Source: Sphingobacterium arenae
GTDB lineage: Bacteria; Bacteroidota; Bacteroidia; Sphingobacteriales; Sphingobacteriaceae
Length of the DNA stretch: 64,000 nucleotides
Assembly (NCBI RefSeq): GCF_014692505.1
Contig: NZ_JACNYK010000001.1
Location: forward strand, 1,311,922-1,375,921
Direction: 5' to 3'
Position 1 is the stretch's first letter. Every line of letters begins with the position of its first letter. Shown one piece after another: positions 53,025-62,061 of the stretch. The translations under genes and the position numbers were made by a program. The notes beneath the pieces were generated by a model that saw nothing but the letters and a program-made list of their open reading frames with translations, was not told where the DNA came from and did not search any database.

Positions 53025-54374
53025 TTAGCGTATGAGGCCCGTGTAATTATTTGGCGAAATTGCTTTAATTTCTTTTTTGATTTCTTCACTTACATTTAAT
53101 CCATCAACAAAAGTGGCGATTGTTTCTTGTGTTACGTGTGCATGCGTACGTGTTAGGTCTTTCAATGTCTCGTATGGTTTTGGGTGCCCGTCTCTTCGTA
53201 ATATCGTTTGAATAGCTTCAGCTACGACAGCCCAATTGTTCGCTAGATCCGCTTGGAGTACAGGTTCGTTAAGAATGAGTTTCCGTAGCCCTCTCAAGGT
53301 GGATTTAACTGCGATAATCGTGTGGGAAAGGGGTACGCCTATATTACGGAGTACTGTCGAATCGGTCAAATCACGTTGCAGACGAGAGATAGGAAGCTTC
53401 GCTGCCAAATGCTCGAATAATGCATTAGCGAGACCTAGATTTCCTTCCGCATTCTCAAAATCTATAGGATTGACCTTATGTGGCATGGCTGAAGATCCAA
53501 TTTGTCCCGCTGTTATTTTCTGTTTGAAATATTCCATGGATATATAAGTCCACATATCCCGACATAGGTCTATGAATATATTGTTAATGCGTTTGATAGC
53601 ATCACAACTGGCAGCAAAATTATCATAATGTTCAATTTGTGTTGTTGTTTGAGAACGGGATAGCCCCAGGGTCTCATTCACAAATTTATTGCCAAACGCC
53701 ACCCAATCTGTCTCTGGATATGCGACGTGGTGGGCATTGAAGTTTCCAGTTGCACCACCAAATTTTGCGGAGAAGGGTATCTGTTGCAACAGCTCTAACT
53801 GCTTTTCTATCCGTTCGATGAAAACCTTAATCTCTTTTCCTAAGCGCGTCGGAGAGGCGGGTTGTCCGTGCGTTCTGGCCAACATGGGGACGTCCTGCCA
53901 CTGTTTTGCAAGCGATGTCAGTTCGCTTAGTAATTCCTGGACATTCGGGAGATAGATTTGATTTAAGGCCTCTTTCCAAGAATAGGGAATAGCTGTATTG
54001 TTTATATCTTGTGAGGTCAGCCCGAAATGGATAAATTCGAGTGAATTATGCAACCCTAGTTTTTCAAACTCATTTTTTAGAAAGTATTCTACTGCTTTAA
54101 CATCGTGGTTAGTTACTTTTTCAGTGTCTTTTATCCATGCTGCGTTTTCCAACGAAAAATTCTGGTAGATTTGACGAAGACGCTCATTGAGAGAGCCATC
54201 AAAATGAGCTAACTGTGGAATTCCAGATTCACACAACGCGATGAAGTATTCTACTTCCACTAAAACGCGGTATTTAATCAAGGCGAACTCCGAAAAATAG
54301 TTTGAAAGTTCCTTTGTATTGTTATGATAACGTCCATCGATAGGAGAGACGGCAGTTAGGGGGGATAAGCTCAT
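53025..54374 (-). CDS. purB: Adenylosuccinate lyase
   Basis: This 449-residue fumarase-superfamily enzyme cleaves SAICAR in IMP synthesis and adenylosuccinate in AMP synthesis. The catalytic loop and signature are IGSSAMPHKVNPIDFENAEG (about 294-313), and MLARTHGQPASPTRLGKEIK (about 165-184) holds the conserved His. The start MSLSPLTAVSPIDGRY fits the E. coli-like subgroup (length about 456). It is a single gene between Nfu and a terminator region. Confidence 0.96.
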   Translation of the reverse strand: MSLSPLTAVSPIDGRYHNNTKELSNYFSEFALIKYRVLVEVEYFIALCESGIPQLAHFDGSLNERLRQIYQNFSLENAAWIKDTEKVTNHDVKAVEYFLKNEFEKLGLHNSLEFIHFGLTSQDINNTAIPYSWKEALNQIYLPNVQELLSELTSLAKQWQDVPMLARTHGQPASPTRLGKEIKVFIERIEKQLELLQQIPFSAKFGGATGNFNAHHVAYPETDWVAFGNKFVNETLGLSRSQTTTQIEHYDNFAASCDAIKRINNIFIDLCRDMWTYISMEYFKQKITAGQIGSSAMPHKVNPIDFENAEGNLGLANALFEHLAAKLPISRLQRDLTDSTVLRNIGVPLSHTIIAVKSTLRGLRKLILNEPVLQADLANNWAVVAEAIQTILRRDGHPKPYETLKDLTRTHAHVTQETIATFVDGLNVSEEIKKEIKAISPNNYTGLIR

Positions 54375-54481
54375 GATTACGAAAAATAAAAATTAAAATT
54401 AAACATCTGCTTTTTAGGGCAGAATGAAACTACGCAACAAAAATAATAAAAACTCGAAAAGAAGCACTTGTAGAAAAAAAG

Positions 54482-54507
54482 AAAACCCACACAGCTGTGT
54501 GGGTTTT
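54482..54507 (-). terminator. Palindromic terminator after the small lipoprotein gene
   Basis: AAAACCCACACA GC TGTGTGGGTTTT is a perfect palindrome of 26 bases downstream of the minus-strand lipoprotein gene (stop at 54533); plus-strand A residues before it give the U tract. Confidence 0.88.
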
Positions 54508-54532
54508 AACGTATTTTTTAATGTCGTTCGGA

Positions 54533-54751
54533 TTATTGAACGTTTTCCAAAGAGTCAACGATAGAATCGCCTTCTGCTCTAACTGAATCAGCGACATTTT
54601 CCAATGAATCTGCTACTTGCTCAGTAGAGTTTTCGATTCCTTCTGTTAATGTTTCTGTAGCATCTTCGTTTTGAGTTTGCTGACCGCCACATGAAGCAAG
54701 TCCGATTGTTAACGCAAGACCTAAAAATCCGAATTTAAATAAATTTTTCAT
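54533..54751 (-). CDS. Small acidic lipoprotein
   Basis: The 72-residue product (start 54751, MKNLFKFGFLGLALTIGLAS) has an SPII signal with lipobox LAS-C, then a short acidic body with the repeated motif DSLENV (twice). No family is recognised beyond small Bacteroidota lipoproteins. It is a monocistronic gene with its own terminator. The in-frame start 27 bases upstream adds residues unlike a signal peptide. Confidence 0.7.
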   Translation of the reverse strand: MKNLFKFGFLGLALTIGLASCGGQQTQNEDATETLTEGIENSTEQVADSLENVADSVRAEGDSIVDSLENVQ

Positions 54752-54984
54752 TTTTAATTTTCTGTTTAATTGAAACAAATTTGTTTATTACATCTTAATA
54801 CCGGCAATTATAAAAGGTAACCCAATTTTTTTACACAAGGATAAATAAAAATTAATCCATTCATAAAGGACCTCTTTTATAAAGCAGGTGCGAATATAAT
54901 AGTGTTTTGCCGAAATACAACAATAAAAAACATTTTTTATGAAAAAAGTGTTACAATTGAGGAGGATAACTCAAATAACTTAAT

Positions 54985-56334
54985 ATGATAAAAAAACTGA
55001 GGAATATGCTTCAATTGTTGAAGCACGTAGATCTGGAGCAATTAGATGCGCTATCAAAGAAGGTTGATATTCCTACATTGATGGATGGGATGTCAAAAAT
55101 GAGTGAAGAACAGTTGAAAGGGATGGCTAAACTATTAACAAGCAATACGAAGAGGCGGGAGGCACCTGAAATTGATGCAGATTTCTATGATATAGAGGCA
55201 AAGTTGTCTTCCGAGAACCGCACCCTACAATTGAAGGTAAGGGAGTTCTTAGAACGGGAAATTAAACCCATTGTCAATAAATATTGGTTGCATGACGAGT
55301 TCCCCTTTGAAATCATTCCCAAATTAGCAGAGCTTAATGTTTGTGGTTATGTTTATGAGGGGTATGGCTGCGCAGGAGGTACGTCGTTGATGGATGGTAT
55401 TATAGCTGCAGAATTTGGACGGATCGATCCTTCGATCGCCACATTCTTAGGGGTGCAAAGTGGATTGGCAATGGGGTCTATCTATATGTGTGGTTCTGAG
55501 GAACAGAAGCAGGAGTGGCTGCCAAAAATGCAGCGACTGGAGAAGATCGGTGCATTTGGATTGACAGAGCCAGAAGTCGGATCAGGAACGGCAGGTGGTT
55601 TAACGACAACTTGTCGTAAGACAGCAGAGGGATGGGTACTAAACGGACAAAAGAAGTGGATTGGCAATTCTACATTCTCTGACATGACGATCATTTGGGC
55701 GCGTGATGTGGATGATAACCAGGTGAAAGGATTTATTGTTCGTAAAGACAACCCAGGTTTTATGGTTGAAAAAATTAAGGGTAAGATGGCGTTGCGCATT
55801 GTGCAGAATGGATTGATAACATTGACGGATTGCTTGATTCAGGAAGTTGACCGTTTGCCACTTGCCAATAGTTTTAAGGATACAGCGAAAGTATTGCAAA
55901 TGACGCGCGCGGGTGTAGCTTGGATGGCGGTTGGCTGTGCCCGAGGTGCATACGAAAACGCGCTGGATTATACATTGAAACGCAAGCAGTTTGGTAAACC
56001 GATTGCTTCCTTTCAGTTAATTCAAAACCATTTAGTAGAAATGTTGTCTAATTTGACGGCTATGCAGACGCTCGTTTTCCGTTTGTCAGAACTACAAGAC
56101 GAAGGGAAATTGAAAGATGAACACGCCTCCTTGGCCAAAGTGTTTTGTACACTGCGTACACGGGATATTGTTTCGAGAGCACGTGAAGTGATGGGGGGTA
56201 ATGGAATCTTGTTGGAATATAATGTTGCCCGATTTTTGGCTGATGCAGAAGCTATTTATTCGTATGAGGGGACAAAAGAGATTAATTCTCTGATTGTCGG
56301 GCGTAGCATTACAGGTATAAGCGCGTTTGTATAA
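54985..56334 (+). CDS. Acyl-CoA dehydrogenase (glutaryl-CoA dehydrogenase-like)
   Basis: The 449-residue flavoenzyme has a 60-residue N-terminal helical extension, then the family core: GAFGLTEPEVGSGTAGGLTT (about 192-211), WVLNGQKKWIGNSTFSDMTI (about 218-237) and the C-terminal domain with RKQFGKPIASFQLIQNHLVE and AIYSYEGTKEINSLIVGRSI, where the Glu of YEGT is the catalytic base. The order resembles glutaryl-CoA dehydrogenase, but the acyl specificity is not certain. Electrons go to ETF in this family. It is a single-gene unit. Confidence 0.9.
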   Translation: MIKKLRNMLQLLKHVDLEQLDALSKKVDIPTLMDGMSKMSEEQLKGMAKLLTSNTKRREAPEIDADFYDIEAKLSSENRTLQLKVREFLEREIKPIVNKYWLHDEFPFEIIPKLAELNVCGYVYEGYGCAGGTSLMDGIIAAEFGRIDPSIATFLGVQSGLAMGSIYMCGSEEQKQEWLPKMQRLEKIGAFGLTEPEVGSGTAGGLTTTCRKTAEGWVLNGQKKWIGNSTFSDMTIIWARDVDDNQVKGFIVRKDNPGFMVEKIKGKMALRIVQNGLITLTDCLIQEVDRLPLANSFKDTAKVLQMTRAGVAWMAVGCARGAYENALDYTLKRKQFGKPIASFQLIQNHLVEMLSNLTAMQTLVFRLSELQDEGKLKDEHASLAKVFCTLRTRDIVSRAREVMGGNGILLEYNVARFLADAEAIYSYEGTKEINSLIVGRSITGISAFV

Positions 56335-56360
56335 CGTGTAGATGCCAAATGTCGACATAT

Positions 56361-56392
56361 AAAAAAGCCCAGCTGTTTAGCCGGGCTTTTTT
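56361..56392. terminator. Bidirectional terminator between the dehydrogenase gene and yidC
   Basis: AAAAAAGCCC (56361-56370) and GGGCTTTTTT (56383-56392) form a stem serving both converging genes. Confidence 0.9.
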
Positions 56393-56397
56393 ATTAT

Positions 56398-58215
56398 TTA
56401 CTTCTTTCTGTTTTTCTGTTGTGCTTGCTGTTGACGCATCATCTCTTCCATTTTTTGTTGAAAAGAGGATTTTTTTGCTGCTTTTGGGTTTTTCTTATGT
56501 TCCTCGATCTTTGCTAAGATTTTGTCATCATCAATAAACTGACGAATGATAAACTGCGTGAGTAATGTTAAGACTGCTGATAAGAAGTAATAGTAGTTTA
56601 ATCCAGCAGGGAAACTGTTCAATACAAAGAAGAATATCAACGGCATAAAGTAACCGATGTATTTCATTTGATTGTTGGCTGCTGCGCCAGATGTAGCATT
56701 GTTATACCATGTCGTTACCAATGTGGTCAGTGTCATGAGCACACACATAAATGAAATATGGTCTATTCCAAAAATAGGGGTAAAAGTAATCGGTGCGTCA
56801 TAAGTGGACAAATCTTTTACCCAAAGAAAACTCTCTCCTCGTAACTCAAATAGATTGGGAAAGAAGAAGAAGAAAGCAAGTGTGAAAGGCATCTGTAGCA
56901 CGAGGGGTAAACACCCCCCTAGCGGATTTACGCCGGCTTGTTTATACAGCTTCATGGTCTCCTGTTGAAGAAGCATAGGATTATCGTTGCCTACTTTTTC
57001 CTTTATTTCGTCGATTTGTGGCTTTAATACACGCATTTTCGCCATGGACTGATATGATTTGTAGGTCAATGGGAACAATACGCCCTTCAAAATAAGGGTT
57101 AATATTAAGATAATGATACCGTAGCTCAAATGAAGACCGTCGAGAACGTCAAAAATTGGAACCGTGATAAATTTGTTTATCCAACCCATAGGTCCCCAAC
57201 CCATCTTAATGATTTGTTCGAAATCATCTCCATGTGCTTTCAACACTTTGTATTGGTTCGGACCAAAAAATAAATTGAAAGTGTAGTGATTATCTTTTTG
57301 GGCTGAGAAATCCAAATCTGCAGAAGCCTTGTAGTGTTTGATTACGCCATCGTTGGCGTCAAAAGACACACTAAGTTCTGTGTTGTTTAACGGTTGATCA
57401 GATGTTATGGCGGCAGAAAAGAAGTGTTGTTTGAACGCGATCCAACTTAGTTTTTCCGAGATCTGCTCCTTATCGTCACTTGTCTCTGATAGATTGTCTA
57501 CATTCCCCGTAGATTCTTTATAGAATATTGTTGACCGTTCACGTTCGGATTTAGCATTTCGTTCTTTTCTGAGCAGCGTTGTTTCCCAGTTTAATCCGAT
57601 GGAATTGGACTTGATGTCCATGAGGTTTTGAATACCCACTGCTTTCACATCAAGTCCAATGTTATAATCGTTACCTTTAATAGTATACGTGTATTCTAAA
57701 TACTGGGTTTCATTATAGTTCAGTCTAAAAGTTATCGATTGGGTAGACTCTCCGGTAACGGAAATATCTCCACCTTGTGGGGTGAAGGTCAAATTGCTGG
57801 TGTTGATATTTTCGTCATTGGCCTTGAAAGCGAAACCGAATTGGTTCTGACCCTCGTCAATAATCATGAGAGGTTTCCCATCGTAATTTGTTTCGTTCTT
57901 CAACTGAACAGATCGGATTTGCCCACCTTTGGAACTTACCTTAGCAATAATCAACTCATTTTCTAGTGTAACGACTTGTTCATCTCCCAGACGAGCATTG
58001 CCAAATGGTTTGCTGGATATTTCGGCGGTGTCAATTGTTGTTTGCGAATTAGCGCTTAATGTGTCTGTAATAGGAAGGCCATCTCTAACTCTTTTTAACG
58101 AATCCTGAAGCCTTTGCTCTTGTTGAAGTTCTTGCTCCGTAGGTTTCATTAAATAAAAAGAGCCTGCCAGGATTCCGAAAATTAGTACTAATCCAATGAG
58201 GGTATTTCTATCCAT
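56398..58215 (-). CDS. yidC: Membrane protein insertase YidC
   Basis: The 605-residue Gram-negative form inserts membrane proteins alone or with Sec. It has an N-terminal span (NTLIGLVLIFGILAGSFYLM), a large periplasmic beta domain (to about residue 350) and the conserved five-span core from about 365 (LSYGIIILILTLILKGVLFP), with MLLQQETMKLYKQAGVNPLG (cytoplasmic hairpin) and the basic Gln/Lys-rich tail. It is transcribed from pyrG's direction and lies 44 bases after the pyrG stop, so a pyrG-yidC unit is likely. Confidence 0.97.
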   Translation of the reverse strand: MDRNTLIGLVLIFGILAGSFYLMKPTEQELQQEQRLQDSLKRVRDGLPITDTLSANSQTTIDTAEISSKPFGNARLGDEQVVTLENELIIAKVSSKGGQIRSVQLKNETNYDGKPLMIIDEGQNQFGFAFKANDENINTSNLTFTPQGGDISVTGESTQSITFRLNYNETQYLEYTYTIKGNDYNIGLDVKAVGIQNLMDIKSNSIGLNWETTLLRKERNAKSERERSTIFYKESTGNVDNLSETSDDKEQISEKLSWIAFKQHFFSAAITSDQPLNNTELSVSFDANDGVIKHYKASADLDFSAQKDNHYTFNLFFGPNQYKVLKAHGDDFEQIIKMGWGPMGWINKFITVPIFDVLDGLHLSYGIIILILTLILKGVLFPLTYKSYQSMAKMRVLKPQIDEIKEKVGNDNPMLLQQETMKLYKQAGVNPLGGCLPLVLQMPFTLAFFFFFPNLFELRGESFLWVKDLSTYDAPITFTPIFGIDHISFMCVLMTLTTLVTTWYNNATSGAAANNQMKYIGYFMPLIFFFVLNSFPAGLNYYYFLSAVLTLLTQFIIRQFIDDDKILAKIEEHKKNPKAAKKSSFQQKMEEMMRQQQAQQKNRKK

Positions 58216-58259
58216 TTTTTATTTTTTATTTTTTCAATTATATATTACAAATGCATGTC

Positions 58260-59867
58260 TTAACCTTTTCTATAGGAGATGGCAGCGGCTACAAAGCTAA
58301 CAAAAAGCGGGTGAGGATTTGCTACAGTCGACTTTAGTTCGGGGTGGAATTGTCCTGCCACAAAGAAAGGGTGGTTTTTCAATTCGACAATCTCTACCAG
58401 TCCAGTTTCCGGATTCTTCCCCGACGCGATCATACCCGCATCTTCATATTGTTTTAGATACGCGTTATTAAATTCGTAGCGGTGTCTGTGCCGTTCGGAT
58501 ATCTTAGTTTTACCGTAGATAGAATAGGCTTTCGTACCTTTTTTTATGTCGCAGGCATATGCCCCCAGTCGCATGGTGCCCCCCATATCGGTAATGTTTT
58601 TTTGTTCTTCCATTAAATTAATAACCGGATGAGGTGTATTTTCATCCATCTCAAAGCTGTTTGCTTTTTTCAAACCAAGGACATTTCTTCCAAACTCTAT
58701 AACGGAACACTGCATACCCAAACAGATACCGAAGAAAGGGATTGAGTTTTCTCGTACGAATTTAATTGCAGCCAATTTGCCTTCTAATCCACGTTCGCCA
58801 AAGCCGGGAGCGACCAAAACTCCCGCGAGATCTTTTAGTTTCTCAGCGACATTGTCATCGCTGATACTTTCTGCTGCGATATATTTTACTTTTACTTTGG
58901 TTTCATTGATCGCACCAGCATGGATAAACGCTTCGGTAATGGATTTATAAGCGTCGGGAAGTTCGATGTATTTGCCCACTAAACCTATACATACCTCACT
59001 TGTTGGATTTTTGAGTTTGCCCAAAAAAGTTTTCCAGCTTTCTAAATTAGGTTCGTTCTTGCTGGATAACTTCAGTTTCGCTAAAGCGGTTTTGTCCAAT
59101 TGCTCTTTAAGCATATTTAGCGGCACGTCGTATATGGTAGGAGCGTCGATAGACTCAACTACCGCATTTATATTAACATTACAAAATTGAGCAAGTTTTT
59201 TCCTGATTTCGTGTGTTAGTTTATGTTCCGTACGGCACACGAGGATATCGGGTTGGATACCATATTCCAAAAGCGTTTTTACGGAATGCTGTGTTGGTTT
59301 GGTTTTCAGCTCCCCCGCGGCTGCTAAATAAGGAACGAGGGTCAGGTGTATGACCAAAGAGTCACTGTTGCCAAGTTCCCAACGTAGCTGTCTTACTGCC
59401 TCAATAAACGGGAGCGACTCGATATCGCCGACGGTGCCTCCTAGTTCCGTGATAACAATGTCGTACTCTCCGGTTTGTCCTAAGAGTTGCATTCTCCGCT
59501 TGATTTCATCGGTAATATGTGGAACTACTTGAACGGTCTTTCCTAAATAGGCTCCTGCACGCTCCTGATCAATAACATGTTGGTATATTCTTCCCGTCGT
59601 AACATTGTTGGCTTGCGAAGTGGGAACATTCAAAAATCTTTCGTAATGACCCAGATCTAGGTCCGTTTCGGCGCCATCCTCCGTTACATAACATTCTCCG
59701 TGTTCGTAAGGGTTCAATGTTCCCGGATCGATGTTAATGTAGGGGTCGAATTTCTGTATGGTCACTTTAAGCCCTCGAGCTTGGAGAAGTTTGGCGAGAG
59801 AAGCAGCAATAATGCCTTTTCCTAACGACGAAGTTACGCCGCCCGTAACGAAGATGTATTTACTCAT
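58260..59867 (-). CDS. pyrG: CTP synthase
   Basis: From ATG 59867 the product has 535 residues. The synthetase domain starts [20 protein letters not shown] with the P-loop near residue 15; the glutamine amidotransferase domain has [20 protein letters not shown] (catalytic Cys near 377) and the [12 protein letters not shown] triad part. It makes CTP from UTP, ATP and glutamine. A start 126 bases upstream is in frame but adds residues unlike the family. A minus-strand TATCTTTG box is at 59937-59944. Confidence 0.97.
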   Translation of the reverse strand: MSKYIFVTGGVTSSLGKGIIAASLAKLLQARGLKVTIQKFDPYINIDPGTLNPYEHGECYVTEDGAETDLDLGHYERFLNVPTSQANNVTTGRIYQHVIDQERAGAYLGKTVQVVPHITDEIKRRMQLLGQTGEYDIVITELGGTVGDIESLPFIEAVRQLRWELGNSDSLVIHLTLVPYLAAAGELKTKPTQHSVKTLLEYGIQPDILVCRTEHKLTHEIRKKLAQFCNVNINAVVESIDAPTIYDVPLNMLKEQLDKTALAKLKLSSKNEPNLESWKTFLGKLKNPTSEVCIGLVGKYIELPDAYKSITEAFIHAGAINETKVKVKYIAAESISDDNVAEKLKDLAGVLVAPGFGERGLEGKLAAIKFVRENSIPFFGICLGMQCSVIEFGRNVLGLKKANSFEMDENTPHPVINLMEEQKNITDMGGTMRLGAYACDIKKGTKAYSIYGKTKISERHRHRYEFNNAYLKQYEDAGMIASGKNPETGLVEIVELKNHPFFVAGQFHPELKSTVANPHPLFVSFVAAAISYRKG

Positions 59868-59979
59868 AGCAATAATGAAAATTTCAGCTATTTTAAGACC
59901 TAAATATGGCTTTAAATCTGCTTTATGTACGGGATACAAAGATAAGTTTTTTTTGATACTAACCGAAATTAAAGCATAA

Positions 59980-60007
59980 AAAAAGCCCCACAATGGTGAG
60001 GCTTTTT
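59980..60007 (-). terminator. Terminator after rplS
   Basis: AAAAAGCC-C-CAC AATG GTG-A-GGCTTTTT folds with one internal mismatch between the rplS stop and the pyrG promoter. Confidence 0.8.
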
Positions 60008-60031
60008 ATACTTTAAGGCGGTATGTATTTA

Positions 60032-60379
60032 TTATATGCGTTTCGCTTTGATACGTGCGGCTTTACCGGTACGGCCACGTAAATAGAATAATTTAGCGCG
60101 ACGAACTTTACCTACACTATTAATATCTATTTTTTGGATGTTAGGCGAATTTATCGGAAAAATACGTTCAACACCTATACCGTTAGAGATTTTACGCACT
60201 GTAAAAGTAGCGTTAGAACCTTCGCTGTTTAACTGAATAACGACGCCTTGGTACACCTGAACACGCTCTTTATTTCCTTCGCGAATTTTATAATGAACGC
60301 TGACGGTATCTCCTGCTTTGAAAGCGGGGATTTCATTTTTCACTACCGCTTGTTCTTCTACAAATTTTACTAAATCCAT
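60032..60379 (-). CDS. rplS: Ribosomal protein L19
   Basis: The 115-residue protein sits at the 30S/50S interface. Typical blocks are [20 protein letters not shown] (about 20-39), [20 protein letters not shown] and [20 protein letters not shown] near the C-terminal end. It stands alone here, not in the rpsP-rimM-trmD-rplS operon of proteobacteria. Confidence 0.97.
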   Translation of the reverse strand: MDLVKFVEEQAVVKNEIPAFKAGDTVSVHYKIREGNKERVQVYQGVVIQLNSEGSNATFTVRKISNGIGVERIFPINSPNIQKIDINSVGKVRRAKLFYLRGRTGKAARIKAKRI

Positions 60380-60593
60380 GATTTCGAGTAATTATTAAAA
60401 CGATTTTATATCCTGCAAAAATCGGAATGCAATATTACGGCTTTTATCTTGAATAAAAAAATACTTTTTTAAAAAACCTGATAAACGCTTTTTCAATAAA
60501 CGGATGCAAAGCTAAAGAAAAAGTAATTAATAATGCACGATATTATTATTCTGCAATTAATGAGGAGATTAGGGAATAATCGTAAATAAAATC

Positions 60594-60623
60594 TTGACAG
60601 TAATAAAATATGCCGTATATTTG
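60594..60623 (+). promoter_or_regulatory. Promoter of tRNA-Pro
   Basis: TTG at 60594-60596 (within CTTGACA) and TATATTTG at 60616-60623 are 19 bases apart; transcription would begin near 60629, 22 bases before the tRNA. Confidence 0.8.
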
Positions 60624-60650
60624 TGCCACACAAAAAAGGTGATACCTTTT

Positions 60651-60724
60651 CGGGGTGTAGCGTAGCCCGGTATCGCGCCACATTTGGGATGTGGAGGTCG
60701 TAGGTTCGAATCCTGCCACCCCGA
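60651..60724 (+). tRNA. tRNA-Pro (anticodon TGG)
   Basis: The acceptor stem is CGGGGTG/CACCCCG; the anticodon arm CCACA-TTTGGGA-TGTGG gives anticodon TGG; the T arm has GGTTCGAATCC. The discriminator is A and no CCA is encoded. Fifteen bases of its 3' end recur 128 bases downstream. Confidence 0.96.
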
Positions 60725-60725
60725 C

Positions 60726-60758
60726 AAAAAAAGCTCGACAACAAGTCGGGCTTTTTTT
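60726..60758 (+). terminator. Terminator of tRNA-Pro
   Basis: AAAAAAAGCTCGAC AACAA GTCGGGCTTTTTTT (one T-G wobble) directly follows the tRNA and ends in seven T residues. Confidence 0.9.
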
Positions 60759-60759
60759 G

Positions 60760-60851
60760 TTTTAGGGCAGGATGAGAACCGTTGGTTCGATCCGCAGGAG
60801 CTTTCGGGTGGAGCTTGGGGATTGCGTGGCTAAAGCAATCCTGCCACCCCG
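60760..60851. repeat. Structured element with a copy of the tRNA-Pro 3' end
   Basis: AATCCTGCCACCCCG (60709-60723, in the tRNA-Pro) recurs exactly at 60837-60851. GGCAGGAT (60766-60773) is complementary to ATCCTGCC (60838-60845), closing an 80-base fold with inner stems GAACC-GTT-GGTTC (60776-60788) and ATTGC/GCAAT (60821-60839, overlapping the closing arm). The first 34 bases resemble 62003-62034. It could be an attachment-site remnant, a decayed tRNA or a small structured RNA. Confidence 0.6.
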
Positions 60852-61012
60852 GCCGAACACAGAGCTTATTTGACATATCTGGCAAATATTAACAGCCAAT
60901 TGGAACATCTGTTAACGATGATATGCTTGGTTATCATAAATAAATGTTCAATTTCTTGTCTTATGCAAAGAAGATAAAAAACGGATATTTTTAGATTTGT
61001 AACGAAAAGATT

Positions 61013-61195
61013 GTGACAACGATAAAGATTGTTGCATTTTGGGCGTTCAGACAAGATATTCCTGAAAATATGATAAACCAGAATGGGTTGTTCAACGACC
61101 TAGTAATATCTCTATTCCAAAACACGCCTGCACAATTTCACGGCAGACCTGAGGCGGTTGCAGAAATGACCAAAGAATTAAGCTTGTTAAAATAG
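61013..61195 (+). CDS. Small open reading frame before the AlkD-like gene (uncertain)
   Basis: This 60-codon GTG-started frame is preceded by TAGATTTG (60992-60999), a good -7 box 13 bases before the start, and ends 19 bases before the AlkD-like gene. The protein is weakly amphipathic and matches no family I recognise; it might be the tail of a decayed gene. No -33 element is visible. Confidence 0.35.
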   Translation: MTTIKIVAFWAFRQDIPENMINQNGLFNDLVISLFQNTPAQFHGRPEAVAEMTKELSLLK

Positions 61196-61214
61196 GAGTA
61201 AAACAAAGATTGAT

Positions 61215-61856
61215 ATGAAACGCTCTTCAAAAGCAGAAAACGTCTTGGCCCAAATCAATAGGGGAGCTAAGTTGGGCGATCTACGGAAGATTGCGAGCGA
61301 GATTAAAAAAGATCACGAACTTGCTTTGGAACTTTGGTCTACGGGGGAGTTTTTACCCCGACAATTGGCTATTCTGATTATGGACAAGAAGCAGCTTTCG
61401 CAAAAACTCATCGATAAGTTAGATAACAACATTAGGCAACATAATGATGGTGAAAAACTTCAGTTAATTGACTGGTTAATGGCAAATCAACTTTCCAAAG
61501 ACAAAAAGACAATTTCATTAATGGAAAGTTGGGAAAATAGCCCGTCTTCGTTGCAAAGACGAGTTTTTTGGTATTATCAGGCTCGTCTACGTTGGGTTGG
61601 ACAAACACCACCTCCAAATACGGAAGAATTGCTCTCTAAAATCGAAATACGGATTGAAAAGGAGGTGCCAGAAGTACAATGGGCTATGAATTACACGACG
61701 GCTCAAATCGGAATTTTTGAAGAAAAATATCGCTCCAGATGTATTGAACTTGGCGAACGCACTGGCTTATATAAGGATGAAATAGTTGCCAAAAATTGTA
61801 CACCTAATTATTTGCCCAAATTAATAGCTATACAAGTAGATAAGCTGAAAAAATAG
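61215..61856 (+). CDS. AlkD-like DNA alkylation repair protein
   Basis: The 213-residue product is all-helical with HEAT-like repeats and the pattern of the AlkC/AlkD family: GDLRKIASEIKKDHELALEL (about 22-41), AILIMDKKQL (about 53-62), SSLQRRVFWYYQARLRWVGQ (about 111-130) and PEVQWAMNYTTAQIGIFEEK (about 153-172). AlkD glycosylases remove bulky or charged alkylated bases. The segment from tRNA-Pro to 62034 is bounded by similar short repeats, so it may have been acquired. Confidence 0.82.
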   Translation: MKRSSKAENVLAQINRGAKLGDLRKIASEIKKDHELALELWSTGEFLPRQLAILIMDKKQLSQKLIDKLDNNIRQHNDGEKLQLIDWLMANQLSKDKKTISLMESWENSPSSLQRRVFWYYQARLRWVGQTPPPNTEELLSKIEIRIEKEVPEVQWAMNYTTAQIGIFEEKYRSRCIELGERTGLYKDEIVAKNCTPNYLPKLIAIQVDKLKK

Positions 61857-61969
61857 AAAGAGTAAATTGTTATCGACGAACCGCGTGTCTTGATGATAAT
61901 AAAGTATATTGTTTGATTGGAAAAGGTGCTATCAACAGAACGCAAATGCCTACAAAATAGGGTATATTA

Positions 61970-61999
61970 AAAAAAGACTGATTTTCGTCAGTCTTTTTT
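61970..61999 (+). terminator. Terminator downstream of the AlkD-like gene
   Basis: AAAAAAGACTGA TTTTCG TCAGTCTTTTTT is a perfect 12-bp stem, 113 bases after the stop. It can act in both directions and also lies downstream of the minus-strand barrel gene. Confidence 0.85.
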
Positions 62000-62002
62000 T
62001 AA

Positions 62003-62034
62003 TTTTAGGCAAGATGAGAACCGTGGCTCGAACC
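62003..62034. repeat. Second copy of the sequence after the tRNA-Pro terminator
   Basis: TTTTAGGCAAGATGAGAACC and the next bases match TTTTAGGGCAGGATGAGAAC at 60760-60793 with two gaps and three mismatches over 34 positions. Each copy follows a T-rich terminator, and the copies bound about 1.24 kb with the small frame and the AlkD-like gene. Confidence 0.6.
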
Positions 62035-62061
62035 GTTTTCCATTTATAATAATATTACAAT

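Noticed and set aside
59868..59993. Extended N terminus for CTP synthase
   Set aside because: The added 42 residues do not resemble any CTP synthase and the sequence contains the probable promoter; the family begins at [11 protein letters not shown].
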